Positions 54,372 through 64,000 of a stretch of 64,000 nt of DNA are shown here, piece after piece (position 1 is the stretch's first letter; the number at the start of each line of letters is the position of its first letter). Made by a program: the position numbers and the translations under genes. Source of the DNA: Hypomyces perniciosus. Lineage: Eukaryota; Ascomycota; Sordariomycetes; Hypocreales; Hypocreaceae. Where the stretch lies: positions 1,984,001 to 2,048,000 of the forward strand of contig SPDT01000003.1 of assembly GCA_008477525.1 (NCBI GenBank). Reading direction: 5' to 3'. Below the pieces are notes generated by a model. It saw nothing but the letters and a program-made list of their open reading frames with translations. It was not told the origin of the DNA and did no database searches.

Positions 54372-56019
54372 CTATAGTGACATTGAAACGGCTCGATCCC
54401 AACCGGGCAACCTTATCTGCGGTAGGGCTGGCCGTGCAGGTCCCCATCGCGCAAACGTCGCTGTCTCCAGCTGCGCTATAGCCTTTTTATATATTTCTTT
54501 ATCTTCCTCGGGCATACAGCTCGGATAATTGTCCATATACTCGGTGGCTCCACGGACGTTGTATCGTGCACATAATGGGGATCGTTTACCATGCCGGTAC
54601 ACATTGTGGCTGATACTGGCATCGCCTAGGATCCGAATTGCCGATTGTATTGCTGCATGTGATTGTGCTTTTTGTGCCACCGTGAAGGTGTCCTCGCTGG
54701 GTAATATGTCTATGAGGAATAAGGTGTGTTGGTGTAATAGGTAAATGGCCCTGCCACGAGGCAATTAGCCAAGAACTAGCTAACAAATACAATAGCAGAT
54801 AGAAAAAGTTCATGAGAGAGTGCAATCACATACCTCATTGTTGTTGCTATGGGGCTGGGCGACAGTGATTGGTTGCGACCGAATACATCGATTATGACAG
54901 CCAAGAAGCGCCAGAGGCAGGCATCAAGCTCCTTGATTTCGTGTATCAGATCAGGCACCATGGCCTGCGACTTCATGAAGACAAACACTTGGTCCAGAAG
55001 CCGTACAGCCTGTGCCTGGAGTGCGAAACTACAGTTGTCCTGTGAGTTGGAGACAACCGGGCTCGGGCTTGTGGGATTGTAAGTGAGGTCCGAAGGTAGC
55101 TGTGCACCCTGAGGTGGGATGTCGGTTACTGGGCGATATAATCTATGTGGAAATAGCGAAAGGATGATCCTGCAATTAGTTTTAGTGACATGGGGCAAGG
55201 GGGTCGTGCTATGGAGACTGACCTTTCGAACACGACTACTCCCCACCACATATTGATCTCCTCCAGGGTGGATTCTGTATAAGGCGCTGTATTATCAGTC
55301 AAAGCTGGATTAGACTCCATATCCAATACACACGCCATTCTCGCACACGCCCCGATAGAGATAGCGGCCGCATCCTGCCGTCCAGTCGCAAACTCAAACG
55401 CACTAATCAACAGTGCCGCCTGAACGAGTGTAGGAGACACACATCTCACGACCTGGACATGCCCAAAGAGTGTCTTGACAGAGATGTACAGCGAATCTTC
55501 GGGACCCGCCTTGCTGATGGACTGTGACGTTGGAACACCCAGAAGGCAAATAGCCAGCAGCATAATCGAAAAGTCTGCCGATGGAGGAGCGGATCGGCCG
55601 CCAATCTCGGCGACACCCTTGAAGACACGGCCCGGATGCACTACCGGCAACCACATGTGCGGCCCGCTAAAGTAACAAACCAGGGCATCATGCAGGTTCA
55701 TGCCGAGCAGATTCGGCACGTCGCACACGTACAGATGCAACACCTGGTCGAGGGTCTCGGGTGGGCGGCCGCCGCTGGTAGAGGGTATAGACAGTAGAGG
55801 TCTGGGCGGCGTGAGTGAGGCTGAAGTCGAGGTCTTTGAAGGGCTCCGGGATTCTCGATGCATAATCGCGTCATCGTTCCAGTCGTAGGAGCAAGCCAAC
55901 CCGCGATGCTGGCAGTATCCGCACGTGGGCATGAACTTGTCGCAACCCTTCTTGCGGCTGCGGCATGTTGCACAGACATTGCCTGCTAGCCTGGCGGCCG
56001 ACGACATCTTTTTACTCAT
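54372..56019 (-). CDS. Zn(II)2Cys6 transcription factor
   Basis: There are three exons: 56019-55223, 55169-54834 and 54750-54372. Introns start GTCAGT and GTATGT. The N-terminal binuclear zinc cluster is complete, with spacing C-x2-C-x6-C-x6-C-x2-C-x6-C (VCATCRSRKKGCDKFMPTC then GYCQHRGLAC). The start at 56019 (MSKKMSSAARL) could also be the Met four residues later. The middle region matches the fungal-specific transcription factor domain, with ISIGACARMACVLDME and EEINMWWGVVVFERII. The C-terminus has no known motif. It is a nuclear DNA-binding activator or repressor. Neighbours give no obvious target pathway: the upstream BTB gene and the ABC transporter point the other way. The next transporter is 3.7 kb off, so local control of it is only a possibility. 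Confidence 0.9.
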
Positions 56020-56955
56020 CCACCAGAACTCGGAGTTTTTCGGGATACCTTTCTTGAAGACTTGTCTGGTGTTTGAGCGGCTGATGAAGGGGGAGGACGA
56101 GGGTTGTAGGTTGTTGGTTTGAAAGGTCCGGGGGCGGCCGCTAGACCACTTTCAGCGCCCGAAATGCCGGACCCAGGATAGTAATAAGCAGTACTTCGTA
56201 TACGGAGGAGCTTTTATAGTCAGCTGATAGGCCATCACTAAGCCTGTCATGGAGATATCTAGGGACGATTGAATCTATGTACTAGGTATACCGTATATGG
56301 TGTTGAGGTTGCCGGGGCTGACGCATCTGCGGGCTTGCGGTAGTCCGTACGTATTATCATCACCACAACATAAAATGTCCCGCGTATATCAAAATCTCGA
56401 AATTTTGACTGACTTCCTTCCCGGTCAGGGCTTTGAAGAGCTTTGCTAAAAAGATTCAAGAGCTACGTCACGAAAAGTATATGGCAGACCGAGAGATTGA
56501 ACGAAAAACGGAGCGAATAAATGCGATCGGCTCCAAGAAGCGAGTACTTAAATAGTTATTTGCTTGATCAAGCTAGCAACGTGCTGGGAGTCGAATAGCA
56601 GGGTTGAACGTAAATTGAATGTAGCCCCGAAGACGGGAATGCTTCATTGTATCGAATTTGGCAGTGTGCATAACATCCAATAAGCGTAGGATTGAAGACT
56701 ATAATCGCATGCATTTATTGACGGCTTCCCGCATGAGGAGGGGTATTTGGTATTTGGTGACTTTATGAACTAATGTGTGTGGTGCTTTTTTAGTAACTGT
56801 TGGCCCTGGGCTGATGTTAAGCCTTCATGTTCCATGTCGGGCATATGCATGGGGCCCAACATCATCCCCAACACCCATACTTGGTATTTCCACCTCAAAT
56901 GCCCTTTCCCTCGTCTTAACTTCTGTTTGGAAAAAATTCACATGCCATCTTGGAA
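56020..56955. promoter_or_regulatory. Divergent upstream region of Zn2Cys6 and BTB genes
   Basis: No gene is supported in this 936-bp stretch. A TACTTCGTA motif lies near 56,194. It probably holds the promoters of both flanking genes. Confidence 0.45.
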
Positions 56956-58081
56956 ATGCCGGCAAAGACTCCAGCTCTAATCCTGGTCCAGTCGATGGAC
57001 TCTGGAGAATTTAGCGATCTGACATTCGTTTCCAATGAAGAGGAATTCAAGGTCCATAAAGTCATCGTTTGTCAACAGTCCCCAGTCATCAAAGCAGCGG
57101 TCAGAGGGCCATTCGAGGTAATACGACTCTTTTGGCCATGACGGCACCTCGAAGATTTACATTTTTACTAAATTTGGTGCTGACAGGAATCTCACACGAA
57201 TGTCATTCGGATGGACAAGTTCCAGCCTAGTACCGTGAAGCGAATGATCCAGTTCATGTACACCGGCGATTATGATAATCCCATAGATAAATATGGAGAC
57301 GGTCAGGATGCTCCTTTGGGCAACGACAGTGAGAGAGAGGAAAGTATGCTTACCTGCTCACATGGCGGTGGATGACGTGAAGTTGATCGACTTAGAAACG
57401 GGTGAAGCAATAAAGACGCCACAATTCGGTAGTGTGGAAGAGAGCGACGCCGACTCTGTGTCCTCAGAAAGACCTATCTCATTGGGGTCATACAGGCCAG
57501 CAATAAAGACGGCTCTGTTCGAACACATTCAAGTCAACTCAATTGGCGACTACTATGGCCTTGATGAACTTGTTTCATTGGCGAATACGAAGATCGAGAC
57601 TCTTCTTGGAATAGACAGTCGGAGCGAACCGTGGGTTGTGGCAAATCTCCCTGCCGCAACAGAGGCCGCGATCAAGTCAACGGGAGACAAAGGGCTTCTG
57701 GACATTTTCGCCACGTCGGTGGAGAAAAACCTCTTGAAGATCCAAGATTGGGATGAATTTGAGAGTTTAGAAATTTTGTCGGAGTTCTCGGCCAAGGTTT
57801 TGAAGAATTGTGCCGCAACCATCGAATCCCTCATGACCAAGCTCGAGGTGAGCAAGCTTCAACATGAACTCGAGGAGGCGAGCCTCACAGAAGAAATTGT
57901 CGTGAAGGATAGGGAAATTGAAGAAAAAGACGCCCGCATCATGAAAATGATGCTTGCCATGGCAAAACTGAGGGAGACAGATTATTGCAGAAACACGTGT
58001 TGCGACGCTGACTTCCAACCTTACATAGACCCGATCGAGTGCATTCTGCGTTGCAAAAAGTGCCGCTGCAAGCATAATTGA
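56956..58081 (+). CDS. BTB/POZ-domain protein, 334 aa
   Basis: The exons are 56956-57117, 57187-57343 and 57396-58081. Introns start GTAATA and GTATGC. The second intron is needed because the exon-2 frame otherwise stops at a TGA near 57,373, and joining there continues KTGEAIKTPQFG in the correct frame. The BTB fold covers about residues 15-105: GEFSDLTFVSNEEEFKVHKV, CQQSPVIKAAVRGPFE, and KRMIQFMYTGDYDNP. A variable acidic loop follows. Then HIQVNSIGDYYGLDELVSLA continues the BTB-BACK-like helices typical of fungal members. A coiled coil lies at about 255-300. The C-terminus is cysteine-rich (CRNTCCDADF, CILRCKKCRCKHN) and could bind a metal. Fungal BTB proteins are abundant and mostly uncharacterised. 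A Cul3 adaptor role is possible for the family. Confidence 0.83.
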
Positions 58082-58439
58082 TATAGAGGACTTGGTCAAG
58101 CTATGTTGATATATATAATCTAGGTAGATAGGGTAGGCAAGTTGAGGGTTGTTGGCCTACTACCTGGATACCATCGCAATGGTGGTTCGCTATGAGCTGG
58201 TCGAAGGCGCTGCCGTACAATTCCAGCAATTTGTTCGAGATACGCGCCCACATCAGCGTGAAAAACATATCATCGCACTGACTCTACGACTGACTTGAAG
58301 CTGGGACCATCAACTACTGACTGACGACTTACTGTACTCCCGCACTGTAAAGGCCCTTTGTTTAAAACGCCGGCATCGATTCTCGGGTTCAAGGCATCCA
58401 GTCGTCAAACAGAGGGGCGTCGGTCGTCTCAGGACATTA

Positions 58440-58720
58440 TGCAGCCTATAAGATCTTCTCTTTGGCTCATTGCTCTGTAGCCTGTGGCGATGTGGAATGG
58501 GAAGATGGAGTTGTCTCATCAACTTCAGCTACTGTCCCGGTCGCAACGCCCATCAATGTCCTGAGAGCTCGTTGCCCAGCGTCAGCTTCGAGATTTCTAC
58601 CGCAATTATCCTCTCCTATCTTTCGGCGAGGCCGGTCCAGGCGCTCGACAGACTGGTAGGTGCATGGCATTCCATTCCGTTTGCAACGGGCACGCTGAAC
58701 TTCCAAAGAGTTCGAGATCG
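58440..58720 (-). pseudogene. Zn2Cys6 transcription factor fragment
   Basis: The minus strand shows a C-x6-C pattern in ARCKRNGMPCTY followed by a typical Arg/Lys linker (RLDRPRRKIGED). The usual CxxC start is missing and the frame ends at a stop after about 70 residues. It is a remnant or an unrecognised multi-exon 5' part. Confidence 0.4.
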
Positions 58721-58769
58721 TTATTATGGGGCAAAACGCGTCTTCGACTCACGGTTAACCTTCAAAGAA

Positions 58770-59026
58770 GGCGGTAGCTTTGAGCGGGCCGGGTCGTTGA
58801 ACAATCCTCCGACGTCGCTGCTAACAGCCCTGACGAAATTGGAGACAGAACATGAGTTAACGGGATCAAATATCCCCAGCATCCTTCAAAAGATTAGGCA
58901 AAAGTACCCGAAAGCAGCGAAGAAGTATTTAAAGTCCAATTCGCTTCAGGACATACTGTTCAAAGCACATTATGCCCATATCAGCGAGCCTAGTCTTGGT
59001 AGATTGCAATGCTGCTGTGGGCGATG
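58770..59026 (+). CDS. Hypothetical ORF fragment
   Basis: An open plus-strand frame has a polar, helical composition and ends GRLQCCCGR. A GTAGAT donor-like site after HISEPSL could lead to a further exon. No family is recognised. The upstream part of the frame overlaps the opposite-strand zinc-cluster remnant, so the start is unknown. Confidence 0.3.
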
Positions 59027-59710
59027 ACGCTGAAAATAATCAGGAGGAGGAAGAGTGTCAACCTCAGTAACGGATAGTTCCACATCACGGCACATTCCTT
59101 CATTCCAACGAACATTCTTTGATTCCTAACTAGCTTGCAACAACAGCCGGATCCGTAAGTCAATGACGATATCATGACAACTAGATTTCCTAGATCTGGG
59201 TGGTCATGATCAATTAGTTAGCAAGTTTTCATGTATTTAAGCAGCAGCTTTTCCCACCTAACTTGGGAGCAGCAGGAGTGTCGAATTCAATCATTTCAAT
59301 CCACCAAATGAGCCCTCATACTGTTGATCTGTGATTGATAAAGAGGACGATGAAGGAGAGGAAGAAGGATTAGATATAGAAGAGGGAGAAACCTATTGGT
59401 AGTGACAACCTCATAGCTAGGCTGACGAAGTGCAGGCAAGAATTTCAATGAACAACATCCACTAACCGACTAATAAAGCATTCTATATGTGCTATTGGCT
59501 GCCTGGTATATTCAATAGCTGGCAGCATCCTTTCCTGCATGAACCTTTACTGTGGGCCGCGTAAGCGTACCCACTTGTGGGGAAAGCTGGAAGACACCTA
59601 GAAGCCTGCTTACGACAAGGGGCTTGTGAGGTCAATCTTGAACCAATTCTAGTGTGTGCCTTAGCTGCTACGACTTGCTATTCTATTGACCACTCATTCC
59701 GTACCTTTGA

Positions 59711-62700
59711 ATGGGCGTTTCACTTATCAGCCATTTCATCTCTAAGAAGATCTTCGTACGACGCATTGACAACAGCATCGTTTCACTGCTGCTGATCTCG
59801 AGCGGAACCTTCGAGGCAGCCACAATGGCCCCAGAGCCGGCAAATGTTTTACATACTGTATCTACAACCTGTGCCGCAATATTTCTATTAATTCTCCCTG
59901 TCAGACTCTGGAAGCTTCGTAACTCTAGCATTAGAAATACTCGAAATTGGCAAGGGCCCTTCAAGGCCGTCAGTACCCCTCCCGCCAAGATTCCGAATTT
60001 TGTATCTAATACCAGTAACGGCCTTAGGCTCTTGGAGTATTGCTCTCAGTCATATTGTCCTCATATTGGACAAAAGTCTCAAGCTTGGATGTTCAGCAGA
60101 AGACCAACCTGTTGGTCTCGCTATTTGCTTCAATACTTGCTGCTCTGGGTCTAGGCCTGCTTCTACTCCAGGAGCAACATCGGTCTCATAGAGCTTCAGA
60201 TCTAGCTACGCTATATCTTCTTGCATCTATACTGTGCGATGCCATCTACCTACTTATGCCCTCCAAGGTCGGTAAACTCGCGAATACCTCACGTCCGGTG
60301 CTTCTTCGTTGTTGCATACACTTGGCGCTTTTGGTGCTTGAGTGTTGCACCAAGCGCCCGGCATTTAGTGCTCTCAGCAAGCACCAATCTCCCGAGGAAC
60401 TCTACGGCGTCTTGAGTAGGGTTTTGTTTGTATGGATCAATCCAATTCTTCTTCAAGGGTACAAGAATATCCTCATCAACCAAGATTCGCCTCCCCTCAG
60501 TCAAAACATGAAGCCAGAGTTCACAAGAAAGGCAATACTTCAAGCATGGTCTCAGCGAGGTTAGCCAGGAACCCCGAAACACTTGTCTTCTTACTTCTCA
60601 CAAGACTAGCCAAGCCCGAAACGAAGACGAGTTTACCTCTAGCTTTAATGAAATGTCTGAAGGGACCATTTTTTGCTGCCGTTATGCCTCGACTATTTCT
60701 GATCGTCTTTCGCTATTCTCAGCCTACCTTGATCAAAGAGTCTATCAGATACGTTGTGGCATATCCTGGGGACGCGGAAAGCAGCTATAGATTTTGGCTT
60801 GTTGTATCAGCTGTGGCTATCTATGTTGGCCTTGCCGTAAGGTCCAGTCCCTGTTCTCTCTCTCCGGGCGCTAACGTTTAACTTCAGCTATCAACAGCTG
60901 TGTACCAACACCGCATAAACAGACTGAAACTCATGACCAGAAGTGCCCTTGTGGGGCTTATTCATGAAAAGACCATGAAGTCACCTAGCGTCGCTTACGA
61001 TAACGGCGAGGCCACTACACTCATGAGTACTGATGCGGATAGTCTCGATGGGATTGCCGAAATGGTCCACGAAACATGGGCCCAAGTCATTGAAGTACTG
61101 ATTGGTATAGGACTTCTAGCTAGTCAAGTGGGTTGGATCTGGCCTCTTCCGCTCTTTTTAATTTATTGTGAGTATATTCTCATAGCTCTTCGACTTGAAA
61201 CTAAAATGCGTAGTATGTTCATACATGAGTCGATTTGTTGCAAAGTATTTACAGCTTCGCCAAAAGGCTTGGAACAACGCAACACAAAATCGCATAGCTG
61301 CTACAAGCTCTGTGCTAAGCGCAATGAAAGTCGTCAAAATGCTTGGATTCCAACACAATCTTACAAATCGCATTCAAGAGCTTCGGAAAGGGGAGCTCTG
61401 GGAGGCCTCGAAACTTAGATGGATTATGGTTTACTACAACGCGTCTGGTTTGTCGAGCGCTGAATGGCTTTGACATTTACGTATAAGCTGACGTAAATAT
61501 AGCCAATGCGCTCGGGATATTCTCTCCAGCTATCACACTCGTTATTTTTGCTGTGGTATCAGTCGCTCGTGGCGGCAACCTGGATATAGAAACGGCATTC
61601 ACCACCATGGCCATCTTGAGCATGGTCACACATCCTGCAAACATGGTCACGACTATTGTGCCACGCGCAGCAGCAGCATTCTCTGGATTCGAAAGAATCC
61701 AAGCATTTTTACTTCGACAATCTTTACAAGCCAATCGTGGAACACTACCGAGAAGTACTCTGCACAACTTGTCCTGGGACCCGGCATCTGGCCACTTGAC
61801 AGAACCTAGCCCTGCTATTCAAATCCATCAACTAAGAATTGGCCATAAACAGCTTGTCTTGGAGAGCATCAACATTGAAGTAGCCGCTGGATCACTCGCC
61901 ATTATATCGGGTCCTACTGGCAGCGGCAAATCGACTTTGTTGCGCGCTATGCTTGGAGAAGTAGTCCCAGCCCATGGGTCAATTAGTCTGTCAACACGAC
62001 AGATAGCATACTGTGCTCAGAAACCGTGGCTACCTAATGGGACTATCAAGGAAGTTATTTACGGTGCTACTGAAATTTACAGTGCCAGTGACCAAGATCA
62101 TGAAAGATGGTATCATGAGGTAACAAATATATGTTGTCTCACTCATGACTTCGATTCCCTTCCCGATGGAGATCAGACACAAATTGGAAGTAGGGGGCTC
62201 AATTTGTCTGGAGGACAGAGGCAGCGGGTGGTATGTTTCTCAGGACTGCCAGATAGAGATTGAGTTAACAATTGCAGACACTCGCACGTGCATTATTTGC
62301 AAGATGCAACATACTTCTGTTGGATGACACCTTCAGTGGACTAGATGGTGAAACAGAGCAAACTGTCTTTGCTAATCTATTTGGGTCTACTGGTTTAATT
62401 CAACGGCTGAAGACTACTGTGGTCCTCGTTTCTAATTCGTGTAAGTTCTTCCTTTCCCATTCTCCAGTTCACTGACTTACTTCTGGATAGCTCAGTACTT
62501 CCAATCTGCGGATCACATTGTGGTTCTGGGGGATCATGGAATTATAGATCAAGGGAATTGGCAGAACATCAAGATAAAAGCTGTATCCATAGCAAAGTTC
62601 TCTTCCGGCCATCACGCCAAGGACAACGCCGTCCTGTCAGCAAACTTTGATAAACTCAGCGCCCAATTGCGAGCAAAAGACGAGACTGAAATAGACCTTG

Positions 62701-64000
62701 CAAGACAGAGCGGCGATCCCGCTCTATATGGTAATTTCCCCTCTCATATCCATGGATGCAACTAATATGAGCGTAGGTTACTATTTGGGTTTCATTGATT
62801 TTATGAACCTTTTCTTTCTTATCACCAGCACTGTATTATATGCTTTCTTCATCAATTTTCCTCAATACTGGCTTCAGTTATGGACAGAGTCGGGGAGCAG
62901 AAACACCACGTTCTACGTTGGTGGATTTCTCTTTCTATCAACCATGTCGTGGATGTCAACCAGCGCTCAGATGTGGTAGGTTTCCCGCAGATTTCCAGCC
63001 GCTCATTGTTATTAAAAGCCCAGTAGGTCCATTCTTATCCGACTTGCTCCACAATCTGGGTCGCGGTTACATCAACGTCTTCTACACATTGTAACGAGGT
63101 TAATATGCCTCATTTTCAAGACCCTAGCAGGATGATCCAAGGATGGCTAATAATAAATAGCGCTCCCTTGTCCTACTTCTCCAAAACCGATAATGGCTCA
63201 ATGTTAAATAGGTAAAGGTATATGTTCGCATATGCAGATTAATGCTAATGGTTGATGTCTAGATTTAGTCAAGACATTCAGCTTATTGACAAGCAGTTGC
63301 CATCAGCACTTCAGACTGTTGTAACTCGTAGGTATCAAATTTCCTCTCTCAAAAAGGTCTTGAGGTAACAACACTGTCAGAAATTTTCAAGCTCGTCATG
63401 CAGATTATACTTCTTTGCATGGCCGAAAAATGGCTCACAGTGTCTTTACCGGCTTGTATGCTTTTGGTCTATGTTGTCCAAAAGGTTTATCTTCGGACGT
63501 CAAGGCAACTCCGATTTTTGGAACTGGAGTCCCGGGCAGGGGTTTTCTCGAGTTTCTTGGAATCTGTGAGTATTTAACACTTGATTGCTATGAGCAGCTG
63601 ATCATAATTTGCCAGGTTGAGGGCCTGGAAACAATACGGTCGTTTGGCTGGTCTAGAGCCGTAATACAGGACAACATACTAAGCGTCGACAACTCCCAGC
63701 GTCCTGAATTTCTCCTTTTGTGTCTGCAGAGGTGGCTCAACATCGTCTTAGATCTTTTGGCTGCGGCTGTTGCAACAAGTGTTGTTGCTATAGCTGTAGC
63801 ATTTCGAGAGCATGTGAGTGGTGCACAAGTCGGAATTGCGCTCAACATTATGCTCGTAGCAAGCACAACATTGCTGAAACTTGTGGAGAGTTGGACCACG
63901 CTAGAGACTTCTCTCCCGGTGCCATTGCTCGCTTGAAAACACTCGAGAAAATGACTCCGTTCGAGGGTGGAGAGGCTTGCAGCTTGGAGCCCCCCGAAAA
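59711..64000 (+). CDS. ABCC/MRP-type multidrug transporter, 3' end beyond window
   Basis: A multi-exon gene starts near 59711 and runs off the right edge before the second nucleotide-binding domain. An N-terminal membrane domain (59.7-60.4 kb) precedes the linker ELYGVLSRVLFVWINPILLQ. TMD1 includes YSQPTLIKESIRYV and MSTDADSLDGIAEMVHETWA. NBD1 has Walker A (GPTGSGKSTLL, about 61,910), QKPWLPNGTIKEVI, signature LSGGQRQRV (about 62,205) split from TLARALFARCNILLLDDTFSGLD (Walker B, 62,280-62,340) by an intron, then VVLVSNS. TMD2 begins about 62,777 and includes APLSYFSKTDNGSMLN and GLETIRSFGWSRAVIQDN. Clear introns are 60560-60609, 60839-60887, and those near 61,170, 61,450, 62,230 and 63,100. 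Exon joins between 59,965 and 60,060 are unclear. The frame breaks near 63,920. The family exports drugs, conjugates or secondary metabolites at plasma or vacuolar membrane. Confidence 0.85.

Larger units (their letters stand above)
58082..59710. other. Degenerate region with overlapping ORF remnants
   Basis: On the minus strand 58,720-58,440 encodes RARCKRNGMPCTYQSVERLD, the second half of a Zn2Cys6 cluster plus linker, without a first half or start. On the plus strand a frame at about 58,770-59,020 (RDRYYGAKRVFDSRLTF ... KKYLKSNSLQDILFKAH) looks codon-like but has no recognised domain and no convincing start. The rest up to 59,710 is probably promoter of the ABC transporter. Confidence 0.4.

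Noticed and set aside
1..64000. CRISPR arrays, bacterial operons or riboswitches
   Set aside because: The sequence is eukaryotic nuclear DNA; no regularly spaced repeat-spacer array or riboswitch-like element was seen.

Overview
The window is nuclear DNA of a filamentous ascomycete. The evidence is short GT-AG introns of about 50-100 nt, ascomycete gene families (Bdf1, Utp5, Zn2Cys6, 2EXR, fungal ABCC, Dal5-type MFS), a dispersed 119-nt 5S rRNA of Sordariomycete type, an intron-bearing tRNA-Val, and AT-rich tracts that look like repeat-induced point mutation (RIP). A Hypocreales origin is likely but is an inference.

Positions 1-27,300 are ordinary core genome: a serine beta-lactamase/LovD-like hydrolase (cut by the left edge), a DUF4743/Nudix protein, the BET bromodomain factor Bdf1, the SSU-processome protein Utp5, a conserved protein of unknown function, a 1236-aa disordered protein with short arginine-rich repeats, a Dal5-type MFS permease, tRNA-Val(CAC) and an amino-acid permease. 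Gaps are long and dotted with TACGAAGTA/TACTTCGTA motifs.

Positions 28,100-37,500 are a decayed accessory segment. Two full-length 5S rRNA copies sit next to a third destroyed by C-to-T change. Two ~90-bp solo LTRs in opposite orientation (each with a 5-bp target duplication) bracket an acyl-CoA dehydrogenase pseudogene and an intact intracellular GH43 xylosidase. A gag-like zinc-knuckle remnant, AT-rich blocks and a 2EXR gene follow.

Positions 37,570-40,830 hold the most unusual object: a minus-strand gene that appears to consist of about 18 tiny exons, nearly all 9-48 nt, all phase 0, with a run of eight consecutive 21-nt (seven-codon) exons. It lies head-to-head with a coiled-coil protein gene. 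Every exon is a multiple of three, so any exon could be skipped without losing frame, as in schistosome micro-exon genes. I know of no fungal equivalent.

Positions 42,000-54,000 carry secreted and surface proteins: a ten-repeat cysteine-rich protein, a GH105 (YteR-like) glycosidase split by a complete hAT transposon (perfect 8-bp target duplication, intact 779-aa transposase, host frame restored if the element is removed), and a 1022-aa protein joining a WSC ectodomain, a membrane segment and a complete subtilisin-like domain. A duplicated ~240-bp sequence flanks the last gene on both sides.

Positions 54,300-64,000 contain a Zn2Cys6 regulator, a BTB/POZ protein, degenerate ORFs and most of a multi-exon ABCC transporter that runs off the right edge and shows an apparent frameshift near 63,920.
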